Source: Rhipicephalus microplus (taxonomy: Eukaryota > Arthropoda > Arachnida > Ixodida > Ixodidae). From it: a DNA stretch of 64,000 bases. The notes under the pieces were generated by a model that was not told the DNA's origin, did not search any database, and worked only from the letters and a program-made list of their open reading frames with translations. The position numbers and the translations under genes are program-made. The DNA is taken from assembly GCF_043290135.1 (NCBI RefSeq), contig NC_134704.1:17400001-17464000 (forward strand), in the 5' to 3' direction. Below, piece by piece: positions 15,776 through 27,318 of the stretch. Position 1 is the stretch's first letter; each line of letters starts with the position of its first letter.

Positions 15776-16030
15776 AGTGAAAGATGATGTGTGGGGTGAA
15801 GCGTCCATCAGTCCGTCCACGCTTCCGTCCGTTCATCCGTCTGTTTGTGCGTCCATCCGTGCGTCCAGGCGACCGTGCGTCCGTCCCTGCATTTGTCCGT
15901 ACGTCTCGCCGTTCGTGCGCTCGGCTGTGCGCCCGGCTGTGCGTCCGTCCTTCCATCCAACTTGTAAAGTGTCTCCACCCGTCCGTCTGCTTGTCTGTCT
16001 GCCCATCTGTCCATCCATCTGTCCATCTAG
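15776..16030. repeat. Degenerate CCGT/CCAT tetranucleotide tract
   Basis: The block is built from variants of CCGT, CCAT and CTGT. It makes open frames in several registers (R-P-S-V and T-D-G-R strings) that are not genes. A similar but shorter tract forms one end of the dispersed ~0.65 kb repeat copies. Confidence 0.85.
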
Positions 16031-17571
16031 TGAACACTTTAAGTACCGCCATCTCACATATTTTCATCGCGATCATCTATCTCCTTCCTCTGTGGCATAT
16101 ACCCGTCTATCTCCTGTGGCACATACCCGCTCTCTCGAGTATGTGCCACCGGCGGTTACGCACAACGACAATGGGGGATGCACAAACCACGCCATCAGGA
16201 ATTTCGCCCCTCAACAGCCACAAACAAGTACCTGCGGCTTACCAAGTCGCATGCTGGGAGTAAAATCAGGTTCTCTTCTCGATGTAGAAGAAACCACTTC
16301 TCCCCACTCGGCGCCCGAAGCGCACCACCCGTGGTGGTGTAGCAAAGTGGGAGAAGAACCGTACGCCGCTATCCCAATAGCGGCTATTGGCCTGCTGGAC
16401 GCTTGACGAGGAAGCAGAAGCAACGCTGAAGAAGTTTTAGATGGCTGAGAAAAACTTGTATTTACAGATTTTACAAAACAATGGACATCAATGTTACAAA
16501 AAAAAGGAAAAGAAAAACAACTTGGAAATGAACCGACTTCTGTAGGGCGACCCTACGGGGTTCGGCGGAGCCGATGGTGCCTAACACCGCAAGCTCGGTT
16601 CAGAACGCCCGGCGGAGCCACGGGGCCTCTTCTTATCCCTTCCTGGCGCTCCGCCCTTACCACCATCTCGGCACATAATCACTTGCTTGTCCTCTGATTG
16701 GACAGTACATTGGGTACATTAAAAAAAACGCCACGAGGATCCCGCCTTCGTGCACGTGGGACTTATGCACTCTCCCCAAACCACACAACAACCAAAACGT
16801 AAATAAAACAAAACTAGAAAAAGCATAGAGCCCAGGGCCAGCTTCGCGGCGCACAATTATTTAGACAGAGCTAGCTGTACTCGGTAGTGCGGCCATAGGG
16901 CGATTTCTCTCTACCACGTCAATTTCTTGACAACGGGGCTATAATCCTTTTGCCTCTGTGCGCCCTACGAGGAACCGCTCGCTGGCCGCGCATATTTCTG
17001 CTTACGAGTTCCTTTGCCCAGATAAACGGGGATGTAGTCGAAGACATGCCCGATTCAACAATAGGAAACCCAGGCGTCGAACGGGCGACCATCACCATTT
17101 CCCGTGTCGCGAGCCCGCTTCTGAGAGTCACTGGACCAAAGCCGGCCCGGCAGAAAAAGGTCGTCGGTGACTTCGCAACGCGCGCTGCCGATTTTGCAGG
17201 CGCGCAAACAGTACGTGGCCGGGCCATACGCCGAACCGATGCGAGGAGTCACCGCGGTGCGCGGGGTCTCGGAAGAGGCCCGTTGATGCGCCGACTGCCA
17301 GTTCCGAGAGGCAATTAGGGGGCCGTCGCAACGACGTTTACAATCTCAACCCTTTCGTTGCCCGGGTTGGTTCCCTTTTCTTTGAGTTAGTAGTAACTGG
17401 AAACGCTCGACCGTCGACAAAGCAGGGCAATATGCTGGCGCCGCGTGTCTGCGCTCGTGGCAAAACCGGTCGGTCGCGCTTCAACCGCTTGTCACTCAAG
17501 CAACGCTGGCAGCCCGCGGCTGACATGCCTTCTTAAGCTTACGCCGCAAAGCAAATAAAAGCAAACAAAAA
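16031..17571. other. GC-rich stretch without a supported gene
   Basis: GC content rises from about 16500 onward. Overlapping open frames occur on both strands near 16919-17331, but none has a recognisable domain, and the overlap in several frames is what GC-rich DNA gives by chance. It may be the 5' remnant of the LINE relic that follows; I cannot show this. Confidence 0.4.
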
Positions 17572-18640
17572 TTGCCGCGCTACGAATTCTTACCGCGGTC
17601 CTACACTGGGAGATGTCTCTTACGCCGCCTCCATATCTTTTACACCTACAATGCAGAGGAGCGGACCACGATCCCAGAGGACTGGCGTGGAGCGTTAATT
17701 ATCCAGCCTCTGCCCCAAAACATGGGTAGGAGAACTCACGTAGGCAAGCGAGCTGCGCGGGTTACAGCTTTGCAGGGATGCTATGGGTCCCGTCTTGGAG
17801 TCTTCTATACGGACGCGTCCGGCCCTCACCATGGGGGGGGGGGGGGTGTACACGGCGGCCGTAGTTCATCAAAACGTGCATGCCCAAGGCCTCACATTTC
17901 GAGGCACGGACATCACTCATGCGGAGGAAGTCGCCATAGCTCTCGCCGCAGCGGACCCCGCATCTCGGTTTATTATTACCGATTCGTGGAGCGCGTGTCA
18001 GAATCTTGCTAAAGGTCGTATCACCGTTCGCGCTGCTCGAATCCTTAAGCGCGGTGATTACATGGACCGCCCGAATACACGTTTCGTCATCTGGACTCCA
18101 GCTCACACAGGACTAGGTGGTAACGAGGCTACCGATGCCTCGGCCCACGCACTTGATTTTCGGGACCCACCTCGCACTTCATCGCCTGATGATCCAGAAC
18201 CTAATCCGGTAACCTCCTTTCGCGAAATTACAGCGATGTACAAATCGAACAGGCTCCGATTTCCACCCTCAGCGCCGGGCCTGACTAGGTCTGACGAGCG
18301 CCGGCTCTTGTGCCTTTATACCAACACAGTATTGTGACCAGCTATACTTAAGCACTTCAATCCGGCCTTCTCCGGGGAATGCCCACACTGTGCCCATTTG
18401 CTTGCGGATACTTTTCACATGGTGTGGGCATGCCCTTCCAACCCGGCGGTCCCACCAACCACTTCCCCTACACCCCCTACCCGAAAGAGCTGGGAGGCTG
18501 TCCTGCTCGGTTGCTCGGCCTTGGCAGGCCAAAGAGCCCTCGTGGCCAGAGCACGTGCCGCCGCAGAAGCCACAGAGTCCCGGACTAGGGACTCCTCGTA
18601 GAGCTTGTAAAGTGTCGGCCCTTAAGTTCGTCCCTCTCAA
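17572..18640 (+). pseudogene. RNase H and C-terminal part of a non-LTR retrotransposon, broken
   Basis: A 5'-truncated LINE ORF2. The linker LIIQPLPQNM leads to an RNase H domain whose four acidic residues are all visible: Asp in FYTDAS, Glu in THAEEVAIA, Asp in IITDSWSA, and Asp in GNEATDASAH. After it come a Cys-His motif (CPHCAHLLADTFHMVWAC) and the conserved tail SWEAVLLGCSALAGQRALV. Two lesions kill it: the frame changes at a run of 14 G at 17833-17846, and an in-frame TGA lies at 18335-18337. RNase H-bearing LINEs of the I/R1-related groups have this order. The window holds a second copy of the 3' end at 13600-13942. Confidence 0.85.
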
Positions 18641-20670
18641 ATTTAAATAGTTTCAATAAATGTTTTTCACCACCACCATCCCTAAAACAATTTTTACGAT
18701 GGTCATGACTACAGAAGTTGCGGTTATGTCATCCACTTATAAGAGGCACAACTAGGGACTGCGTAGCAGAGTGGGACAGTTTAGGTGAATTGGTAAATGA
18801 AGTAATACCTACGTAGATTTTGATGCGAAGTACAATCTTGAACAAAGGAGGAGTCGCGCAGACATTTTTAGCGGGTGCTGTATCTTTCTACTGCATAGCA
18901 CATGTGCGCTGAACTGCTTACGCGTGGAGTTGTCGCTAACGTCTGAAGCAGTCCAGAACTAAAGAACCAGTTCCAACGCCATGCAGACTGAAATGTGCAG
19001 CTAAAGTATTACCGCTGCTAAGTATGACACAGCGAGAAGTGTGAAGCATAAATACAGAATGGATAAATCGCTTCTTGCAAGCTACGTTCCTGTTGCCTGC
19101 CAGATAAGCTCCAACGGGCAAATAAAGCGGGGCTCTAAAATTCAGAGTTCTGGAAGTGCTTTCGGGGCTCTCATTTATTTAATTTGGTTTGCATTTGCGG
19201 CGGTCACTCCAGCTCTCCGCCTTAGCAAGCGTTCGCTGTCGACTTTCAAAATTGAGAGATTTCGGAACGGGCACCGATAGTGTGTAAGAGGAGTTGAGAG
19301 CATGAGAGAAGAAGTTACGAGCATAAGAGGTACAAGAAAAAAAAAATGCGATGTGGTTCTTTACTCATGCAGCGAGGTCTTTCCAGGAATCTCTCACTCA
19401 AAGCAGCGGCTATGGTCAGTCGGCCTATTGTCTCGTCGTAGGTGGCGCACGGATGGGGAAAAAGAAACCTATAACCAATTTTGTGAGCTCGCTCTTTGAA
19501 ATAGGTCGGCCCGTATATCGGTCTGCAGCCGAGGCCGCGAACTAGCATATCCGATGTTGAATGCAATAGAAACTGATGAATACAATGTCATATCTTTGCC
19601 TCTACCACCCGCACTGTGTAACTAGGTTCGATGTGTGTTTTATGACGGAAATAAATGAGCAGATACCGAAGAGAGTGCTATTTCACGTAAATTTCCACTA
19701 GATCCCGTGACTTCAATTACCATATCTATTTCCCTATTCATTTGGATACTACCGAAAATTGTTAACACTACCAAACTGAATTTAGTATTGCCTCAAGTAG
19801 GCAAAATGATTATGAATGTCGCCTAGTGCTAGCCAGATAATCGCGAAGTGATTGCTAATGCTTGCAGTTAGCTTTGAAACACCATGACGTTGAAATTTTG
19901 CGAAGTTTAACTGAGGCACTTACCTCGTTTGACTTTTGAAAGTGAAAACGACGTGTCGTTTGTCTTAATCGCTTTACTTGTGATGCGCCGCTTCATGTTT
20001 TGATATTGCTACGTGAAAGCAACCGCCAGGGCCGCGCGGAAAGCGCAGCACAGTCACGGTGAAAGCTGGAAGAGCGCCTTTCTACAACCTGTTGTAAACT
20101 CTCTTGGGGCTACTGAACAAGTGCACTTGCAAGGTACCCACAACTTCATTATTGATTCGGTGGCTGACGGCTTCAAAGAACAACGGCTAAACCATTTGTA
20201 ATGGTTTGAAAGCATCAAAACTTGCGAATCCCACAATGAGTGGCTGCTTCAAAGGTCCACCCATTACAAAATGATCAGGGATATTTAATCATAAAAAAAT
20301 TGGAAGATCCTAAAGCTTTGCTTTTAGGAGTTGAACGCGACAGCGATATCCTGTTCCTAGCGCGTACTTCAAACACTTAATTTATGAAAAATTTTAGAAC
20401 TTGATCTAAACCTACAACAGATGCCTTAAGGGAATAGGCGCAGTAGCCTGTGTGCCTCTTGTAGTGGGTGACCGGCTTTAAACCACGAAGCCATTATCAC
20501 AATACCAACTTCTGACACCAGATGGCGATGTACGCTTGTACCGCGCATCATTACGGTAATAGTTCATGTTGTATTGTGAAGTGTATATACAGGACGCGTG
20601 CGTTCGGTAAAGCATATGAAAGTTACTTTCACTGAATTTCCAAGCAGAGGAGGTTCTTCTCACTGTATTC
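18641..20670. other. Intergenic, no gene seen
   Basis: No supported coding region. Short open frames on both strands show no motif or splice context that I can defend. Confidence 0.5.
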
Positions 20671-20760
20671 ACAGGTAGACGCGTGGACGTGTGGTAGAAC
20701 ATCCACTTCCCACGCAAACGAGCCTGGTTCAGTCCCCACTCTGAGCCAGGATTTTTTTAT
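20671..20760 (+). mobile_element. tRNA-derived SINE or tRNA pseudogene (glycine-like)
   Basis: An A-box-like segment (GTGTGGTAGAACA, about 20690-20702) and a B-box-like segment (GGTTCAGTCCC, about 20727-20737) lie at tRNA spacing around a CCC-containing anticodon-like stretch. A T-rich tail (GGATTTTTTTAT) follows. A similar head and tail occur at 46545-46630, so this is a dispersed family rather than a functional tRNA. Confidence 0.55.
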
Positions 20761-22650
20761 ATTTATTTTATTTGCGTACAGGTCTGGATTTCTCGGTCAC
20801 GCATGAGATTATAAATTTTCGCTCACAACCAACGATGCCGGCGCCTTAATTTCTGGAGAACGAGCTCTTTAACGATATCGCGTTAATAAGCAGCAGAAGC
20901 ATCAGCAAAGCGAAGAGCTGCGTAGGTTCGTGCGTTGCCCTTCACTGATTCACACACAAAAAAATAATTATGGCATTGTGGGCTTGCGATATTCGTGCGT
21001 TTCTGACAGCACGGTTGAGTCACGCACCTAGAACCTAAGCAGGTGGTGTGCATGAGGCCCGAATACGCTATCGTGAACTCCTCCCGAACGTTCTGCTCAA
21101 GCGTCCCCTGATTTTTTTATTTGTTTATTCGAACACAGAGTAGACACCACTGTGGCTGTAACCTGGTGAAGTGCCACCAGATGATAAAATTATTGCAACA
21201 TTTATTGCTAATTCCAACTTCTTAATCTACAAGGTACCTTTTTTCTTCGACCCGAACATCGGTGACGGAATGAAAAATAAAAGTCTACTGTTTCAATTTC
21301 GTTGCAAAATGGGGACGCCTTTCATCCAGGTTTATGTGTGTTTAATATTTCTAATAATATATAATATGTAGATTTGATATCCCAACACCACCATATGATT
21401 ATGAGAGACGCAAGTTTAATAATAGGATAGGTAAATAGCACGGCGAAATCCGGTGTGAGAAACGCAAGTTTAATAGCTCAATAGCGGAATTGTACGGCGA
21501 GATTTACCTTGTGTGAGAAACAAGCGAGATACACACCACAGCTTAATCCAGCAACATCTTAGGGGTGCGAATTATTTGAACTTATCCAGTAATACTTTAC
21601 CCACTTAACTCTGAAAACAAGCATGCATTTCTGAAGCAAGGCTGTTGCGTAAGCCGTATATGGTGAAATTGGGATGAGGAGTTCGCTCAAAAATATTGTG
21701 GATAATGAGACCAACATTTTGTTCAAGTATAATTGACAGTGGGCCCCATAGAAGTTAATTTTTTGTAAGTTTACTTTGATTAGAATACGAAACAAATTTG
21801 CAGTACAAACTAAGATAATCTGCAACAGTCACTGCTGCTGATTCGCTTGAAGAACGCTTGCGGAGTTCTAAAACAAGTTCAAATAATTCTGCAATAAATA
21901 TAGACGTGTACACTACAAGTCAAACCGAAAAAGACTATAGAGGAGGAGAGGTAATGTCAACCCCAGCCTGTTTGATACCGACACATCAGTCGCATATTAT
22001 TACCGACTTTTTCGGGTGATCTAGGTAACCTTCTGATTATTTGGCATTTGTTTTGTGCTAGACACAAAGGTATTGTCAAATTCTCGGTCAACGGTTGAAT
22101 TGAGGCAACCTGTTCAGCAAATATTTTTTTCATTTTTTACACTGTGTCAGCGGTTGCACAAATATAAGCTGTGAGGTGTGTAGTTGAGGCATGCGTATCA
22201 AAGAATGACCTCGGTTCTTAATCACCCCCTCACCCCCCCAATACCTTTAGTGCACATGCACCTTTTTTTTGTTCCCGATACATATATTTGTGCTTTTGGA
22301 AAACCATTTCTCATCACAAGTTCGTTGTACTATAGGAATCATGTACTAGTGAGTAGTGCTTTGATTTTTTCTTTCATCGCTGTCATTGTTAGTGGCCACG
22401 AACCACACTCCACCTTGGTTACCACAACGATCGATCGGTAATTGACCTTATTAACGGAACAAGTTCGAGCTAAACGAATCACTAAATTAAGACAGCCCTG
22501 GAGTGAAATACGGAGACAACAGTGACGCCACTGCGTACTTCTTCTGCTAAGAAGTGAGAGAAGCCAAAGGTTTCGAGGAAGAGCGGCCCGGAGAGGCCTG
22601 AATTTAATCCGATTCTTGTGGCAGTCCCGTGAAAGCACGTCTGCCCGGCC
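20761..22650. other. Intergenic, no gene seen; probable 3' flank of the minus-strand gene
   Basis: No coding evidence. On the minus strand an ATTAAA at 22603-22608 lies about 45 bases after the stop codon of the proline-rich gene and could be its polyadenylation signal. Confidence 0.45.
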
Positions 22651-24792
22651 TTATTCGCTTTGCTTCTTTTTGTTCTTCTTCTTGCGCTTCTTCTTGCGCT
22701 TTTTCTTACCACCCCTAGCATCGTCCGGAGTGCCCGAGCCGTCATCGCTGTCTTTATGATGCTTCTTCTTACGCTTTTTCTTTCGCTTTTTCTTTTTTTG
22801 GCGGCGTTCACCTTGCTCCACCATCTCCGGAGGCATAGGCAACGGTGGCGTAGGAGGCGCAGCTGGAGGTGGTGGCGGGGGTGGAGGAGTCGCCGGTGCA
22901 GGTGGTGGCTTGGGCATATCCACGACCACCTTGGTCTCCTCCTTGGCCACTTGTGTTTTGGGCAACGAGTCCGAGCCGGAAGAGACGGTGCTCGACGACG
23001 TAAAACTCGTGCAAGTACACTCGGGAGACTCGATGCTGATGCGCATTAGACTCGGATACATGCCAGGTCCGGGTGAGCCCTGCTGCTGCCCGCTTCCCAT
23101 CATGTTCATTCCCGGCTGCATCATTTGGCCCGGGCCTCTCATCATCATGGGCTGGCCGCCCATCATCATCTGCGGCTGCGGCATCATCGGTGGAGGCGGT
23201 GGCATGGGCATCATGGGTGGCATTTGATACATGGGAGGCATGGCTATGGAAGTCGACGACGGACTGTACGAAGACATGCTGGTCGATGTCCCCGACGAGG
23301 CCGGCGTGATGGACCGGCGTGGGCATATAACCTTGTAGGTTTCTTGCTTGAAGCTCTCCTTCTTGATGCGGCGCATGTCGCGCGCCACGTTGTTCTCCGC
23401 ACTAATCAAGCGCCTAAGCTTGTTCTCCGTCTCGGCCAGTGTCGATAGGAACTCGGGGTCCCGGACACGTCCCGAGTTTCGGTAGTTGGCGATCTCGTTG
23501 GCCAGCTTGGTCTCCAGGTTCATAAGGTTGTACAGCTTGTCCTCGACCGAATACACGCGGTTCAGGGGGGCCGGGCGGCGGCGGCGGTGTAGTCTGTCAC
23601 GGGCGCGGCTCACGCGATTCGACTCGCGCATCACTTGGTCGGTCAGGTCGCGGATGCGAGACGTTATGTTTACTGTGGCCATTGGTTGCGCTCCCGGGGT
23701 GGTCTGTTGCACATGCGATATGGTCTGCGGCTGAGGGGCAAAGGTAATCTGCGGCGGCGACACTTGAACCGGTCCGACGGGCGGGATTGTAATCTGCTGC
23801 GTCGTCATACGCCGCCCGGTAGGAGGTAGCGTTATTGTCGCCATGGGCGAAGTCGCTAAGTTGGTGGCACTACTGCCGCGACGCACGATAATGTTACCAG
23901 GGGTGCCCGGTGTGCCCTCGTTCAGGATTATGGTGGTCTGTGCGACCATTGATGCGTTGCCGAGGAAGTCATCTTCCTCCATTGATCCGCAGCCGACCGC
24001 TCTCACTGACGGCTCACGCCGGGGAGGAGCCGGAAATTTGATGTCGTACTCGTTCTCGAGGGTGACGCAAGCGCGTTGACCCTCGCCGACCGCAGTCTCA
24101 ATCACGGGGGGTGGTGAATAGATTCTGCAGGTCTGCTGCGGAGCCAGCGTCGACTCATGGACAGCGTAGTTGTTCATCTGCCTCTGCATCGAAGGCGGCA
24201 GGTAGATAGGCGTGAATGGAATACCTGTGATGTTATCCGGAGAAGACTCGATGGTCTCACTCTCCAAGGTGGCCTTGAAGTGAAGGGGGCAGTCGGTCTG
24301 GACGCTGCGGCTGAACCTCTCCGAGGGCTCGAATACCGACTCGCGGCGAACTCCTCCCGGTATCACGGGTGGCGGGCAATATGGCGCTTGCGGATGTACG
24401 GGTCGCACGAAAGGTAGGAGAGCGTGCGGAGGCACTGGTCGCACACGTAGGCAGTGCTGGTGGAATGGAGTGAGCCCCGGCGCTGTGTCGACGAGCTGCT
24501 TCGGAGGCGGTGATGGTGGAGCGCTTGGGGGTTGTGCGGTAGCCGTTTCGACGACTGCCACGACATCGGGCTGAATGGCGATCTTCTCCTTCTTTCGGGT
24601 AATGACAATGCCATCCGGAGTCACCTGCCTTGTGGTGGTGACATCGGGATTCTCGGCGTTCGTCGCGTCGATGGACTTTCGGCCGGGCTTTACGATGTAT
24701 TCTGGCGAGATTTTGATGGGTGCGGGCGGTGGCTTACCCCTTTCTCCCGGTGGGAAGAATTCCGCGGTCACCTTCGGAGTGTTTTCTGACAT
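22651..24792 (-). CDS. Uncharacterised proline-rich protein with lysine-rich tail (intronless)
   Basis: One uninterrupted 713-codon frame with no homolog that I recognise. From N to C terminus: a Pro/Thr-rich, low-complexity region (1-375); a charged, Arg/Lys/Leu/Glu-rich segment (about 376-485) likely to be helical or coiled coil; a Ser/Thr patch; a Met/Pro/Gln-rich stretch (about 515-580); a short Cys pair (CTC, 592-594); a run of prolines (about 628-650); and an extremely basic tail (664-712) made of two Lys/Arg blocks split by an Asp/Gly/Ser linker. There is no signal peptide or membrane segment. The tail could act as a nuclear or nucleic-acid-binding signal; that is inference. Shadow frames on the other strand are long because of GC-rich codon use, which also supports a real gene. 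The gene lies alone, head-to-head with the POMGNT1-like gene 2.5 kb away. The start was chosen as the first Met of the frame. Intron lack could mean a retrogene. Confidence 0.8.
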   Translation of the reverse strand: MSENTPKVTAEFFPPGERGKPPPAPIKISPEYIVKPGRKSIDATNAENPDVTTTRQVTPDGIVITRKKEKIAIQPDVVAVVETATAQPPSAPPSPPPKQLVDTAPGLTPFHQHCLRVRPVPPHALLPFVRPVHPQAPYCPPPVIPGGVRRESVFEPSERFSRSVQTDCPLHFKATLESETIESSPDNITGIPFTPIYLPPSMQRQMNNYAVHESTLAPQQTCRIYSPPPVIETAVGEGQRACVTLENEYDIKFPAPPRREPSVRAVGCGSMEEDDFLGNASMVAQTTIILNEGTPGTPGNIIVRRGSSATNLATSPMATITLPPTGRRMTTQQITIPPVGPVQVSPPQITFAPQPQTISHVQQTTPGAQPMATVNITSRIRDLTDQVMRESNRVSRARDRLHRRRRPAPLNRVYSVEDKLYNLMNLETKLANEIANYRNSGRVRDPEFLSTLAETENKLRRLISAENNVARDMRRIKKESFKQETYKVICPRRSITPASSGTSTSMSSYSPSSTSIAMPPMYQMPPMMPMPPPPPMMPQPQMMMGGQPMMMRGPGQMMQPGMNMMGSGQQQGSPGPGMYPSLMRISIESPECTCTSFTSSSTVSSGSDSLPKTQVAKEETKVVVDMPKPPPAPATPPPPPPPPAAPPTPPLPMPPEMVEQGERRQKKKKRKKKRKKKHHKDSDDGSGTPDDARGGKKKRKKKRKKKNKKKQSE

Positions 24793-24931
24793 TGGAGCCT
24801 ACGTACATGGCGGAATTTCGTTGAGCCTAATCTGGCGGATCGGCACGACCCGCGCCCGGCGATGCGCTCGAAGCCGTCGCTCGAGCGGATCTCGAGCACA
24901 AGGCCCGCGTGTCGTTGCCTGCTTCTTCCTT

Positions 24932-24960
24932 TTTTAGCTGAACCGAGCACATATAATGAA
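24932..24960 (-). promoter_or_regulatory. Possible core promoter of the proline-rich gene
   Basis: On the minus strand a TATA-like string (ATTATATG) at about 24950-24957 is followed roughly 20 bases later by TCAGCT, which resembles an arthropod initiator. This is 140-160 bases upstream of the start codon. The match is weak and unproven. Confidence 0.25.
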
Positions 24961-25392
24961 TAGTAGTTGTACACGAATTTGACATAGCATATGCGTATAA
25001 GATGTGGCGTGGTTTTTCAAGCCCTCGCCCCCTCCTCCTCATTCGTTCTTACATCTCGACGCCGCCATCTTGAGCTGTTTAGTCTATGTTTTTTTTGCTT
25101 TTCTTATATCGCGACGTTAATGAAACATCGAAATCAGCAATCCCATCACTTTCATGAGAATACCTGTTCGTTTAGTTGTTAAGGATGCAAAATACACAAG
25201 GTAACAGCCTAAAAGGCGGCAAAAGCCGTCCGTAAATAGTCCATAAGATGTTCGAGGAATTCAGTAGGCCAAGACCAACTCTATCGGTTAATGTCACCAC
25301 TTTAGGAAACCCATCATTTTGGGAAACTATATACTGCACGTGATAACGAAGATGTGTTTCTTTTTTATCATTAATCAATTCTTGGAGTATAA

Positions 25393-26096
25393 TTAAAGGA
25401 CCCATTACAGTAAATGTTTTGTTCGTGAGGTTTTTACAGCAACGTGTAGCTTTATGTCTGGTAATGCCGAAATTATATTGTAAATGTTCTTGCGTATCGC
25501 ATAATTAATACTTATCGTATCGCATAATAAATTCAGAACAATATTGTGGCAGTTCAAAGCGCCCGCCAAAATACCGTAAGAAACTAGTGCCACACAGTGG
25601 ATCAGCGCCTGAGACAGTTTGGTGGCGCTGAAACGCGCTGTTTTCAAGTAGGGAGACCAGCGTGCGGTGAAAAATTAAACGATGTGGGTGCTTAGAGCAT
25701 GTTCCCCTCAGAAAAAAGAAAGGCATTCCTGGCGTAAGCAGCCAGAACCACCATGAGAGCAGCCCGACAACAGAGCTACACTGTAACTGAGCGAGAGGGG
25801 TCCCGAACGATAGTCCTCGCTGGGTGACGTCGACCTCTGCAACGTCACAACGAAAGTCCCGGTCTACGTGAAAATAGAGTCACTAAAAAAAAATTTTCTA
25901 GGGAGTCTACGTGAAACCACAAAAAAGAAAAAAACTTGAATAGTCTGAAGAGCACGCGCACTCTTACTCTAAAAATCAAATTAAAATATCCTCAAGCGAC
26001 CGCCACTAATAATCGGTCTGGAATTGTCCCGTATGCAGGACTATCAAACAACACAAGCATTTCGAGTTCCCAAATTTGGTGTCAGGGGCCCTTTAA
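25393..26096. mobile_element. Probable piggyBac-like MITE (TTAA), diverged left end
   Basis: The right end is clear: GGTGTCAGGGGCCCT followed by TTAA (26078-26096). This is the exact reverse complement of the element end at 43351-43369. A possible left end, TTAA plus AGGACCCATTACAG, sits at 25393 and matches the inverted right end at about 10 of 15 positions. The right end is well supported; the left end is inference. Confidence 0.5.
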
Positions 26097-26901
26097 AAAA
26101 TCATATAATGAATTCTTGGTTATTCCTCCAGTGTGGGTGTAAGCTATATGGGAGAGCGAACAAAGGAAACAACAAAAATGTTTTGCGCAAGATTCACGGC
26201 CAGTCCTCAGTGGTGAGTTGAGCAATACTTATATGAATAAATCGAACCAACCAACCACTCTTAACAAACCAAACGCACTTTGAGAGTTTTGGGTGCGAAG
26301 AACCTCACGGGCTTGGCTTGTCGGTGTCTCCCACAGTGTGTTATGTAGTCACCGTCTGTCCTAAAGTTAACTTCCAGTGATGATGTCATGCCATCGTGGC
26401 ATCGTGACGACATAATTAAGGTAGACAATATTTGTGACGCAATCATGAGGTGATGATGACGTCCCATTGAACCTTAGGTTCTCATCTTGTCGATGTGTAA
26501 TGTCGTCACACCGCGTCATGAAGTGATGGTCCATCATAAAAACGGATACGCGCCACAAAGATTAAGCAAATTCTGCAAATCGCCATTGGTCCACTAAAGT
26601 TGAAAAAGGCAAATATCTGGCCCAACAACAGCCGATAACGTTAGTGGTGTTGAAAAACCCTCCCTCAAAAAGGGAACTGTTCCCGGGGTTGTAGGGAAGG
26701 AGAAAAAGAAGAGAAACAACCTTTCCCTCCTCACTGACGCCTCTGATGAATAATTATTGAGCTGGTGAACGAACGCTGATGCTTTGAAGATCACGTGAGT
26801 CGGCGTGAGTATAAACGTGAGCCTACGTAAGGCTGATAGTATAACGATAATGACTGAGGTTCTGGACATGAATAACGTGACATGGGGTCGTACTGATAGT
26901 T

Positions 26902-27004
<103 letters not shown>

Positions 27005-27318
27005 ACTTTTTTGCACTTATTTAAAACCATTACGCATACCAGCCTTTTTACCGTTTTCACATCGTGTTTCAATCCGTAGGCACGGTATGTCAACGAAATC
27101 TCGTAAGCAAATTTCAAGAGTCCATTACCCTTGTCTTCATAAAGACTGCATGACTAAATTTCGGCAAATTAAGAGCTTACAAGATTGTAGGCTGGCAACC
27201 ACATTCAACATGGCGCTTTTTCGCGCAAACAAAATTCTGTAAATAGGTGTAGATTAGCGCAGATGAAGGAACGTGTTGTAATTTGTATAAGAACGATTTT
27301 ATATAACATATATAAGAC

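Noticed and set aside
15681..16406. Several long frames on both strands (209, 159 and 131 codons)
   Set aside because: They come from CA and CCGT/CCAT simple repeats and overlap each other in many registers.
16919..17331. GC-rich overlapping frames up to 122 codons
   Set aside because: Open in many frames at once, no recognisable domain; probably chance in GC-rich repeat DNA.
22660..24937. Plus-strand frames opposite the proline-rich gene
   Set aside because: Shadows of the 713-codon minus-strand frame, with Arg/Trp/His-rich translations typical of antisense GC-rich codons.
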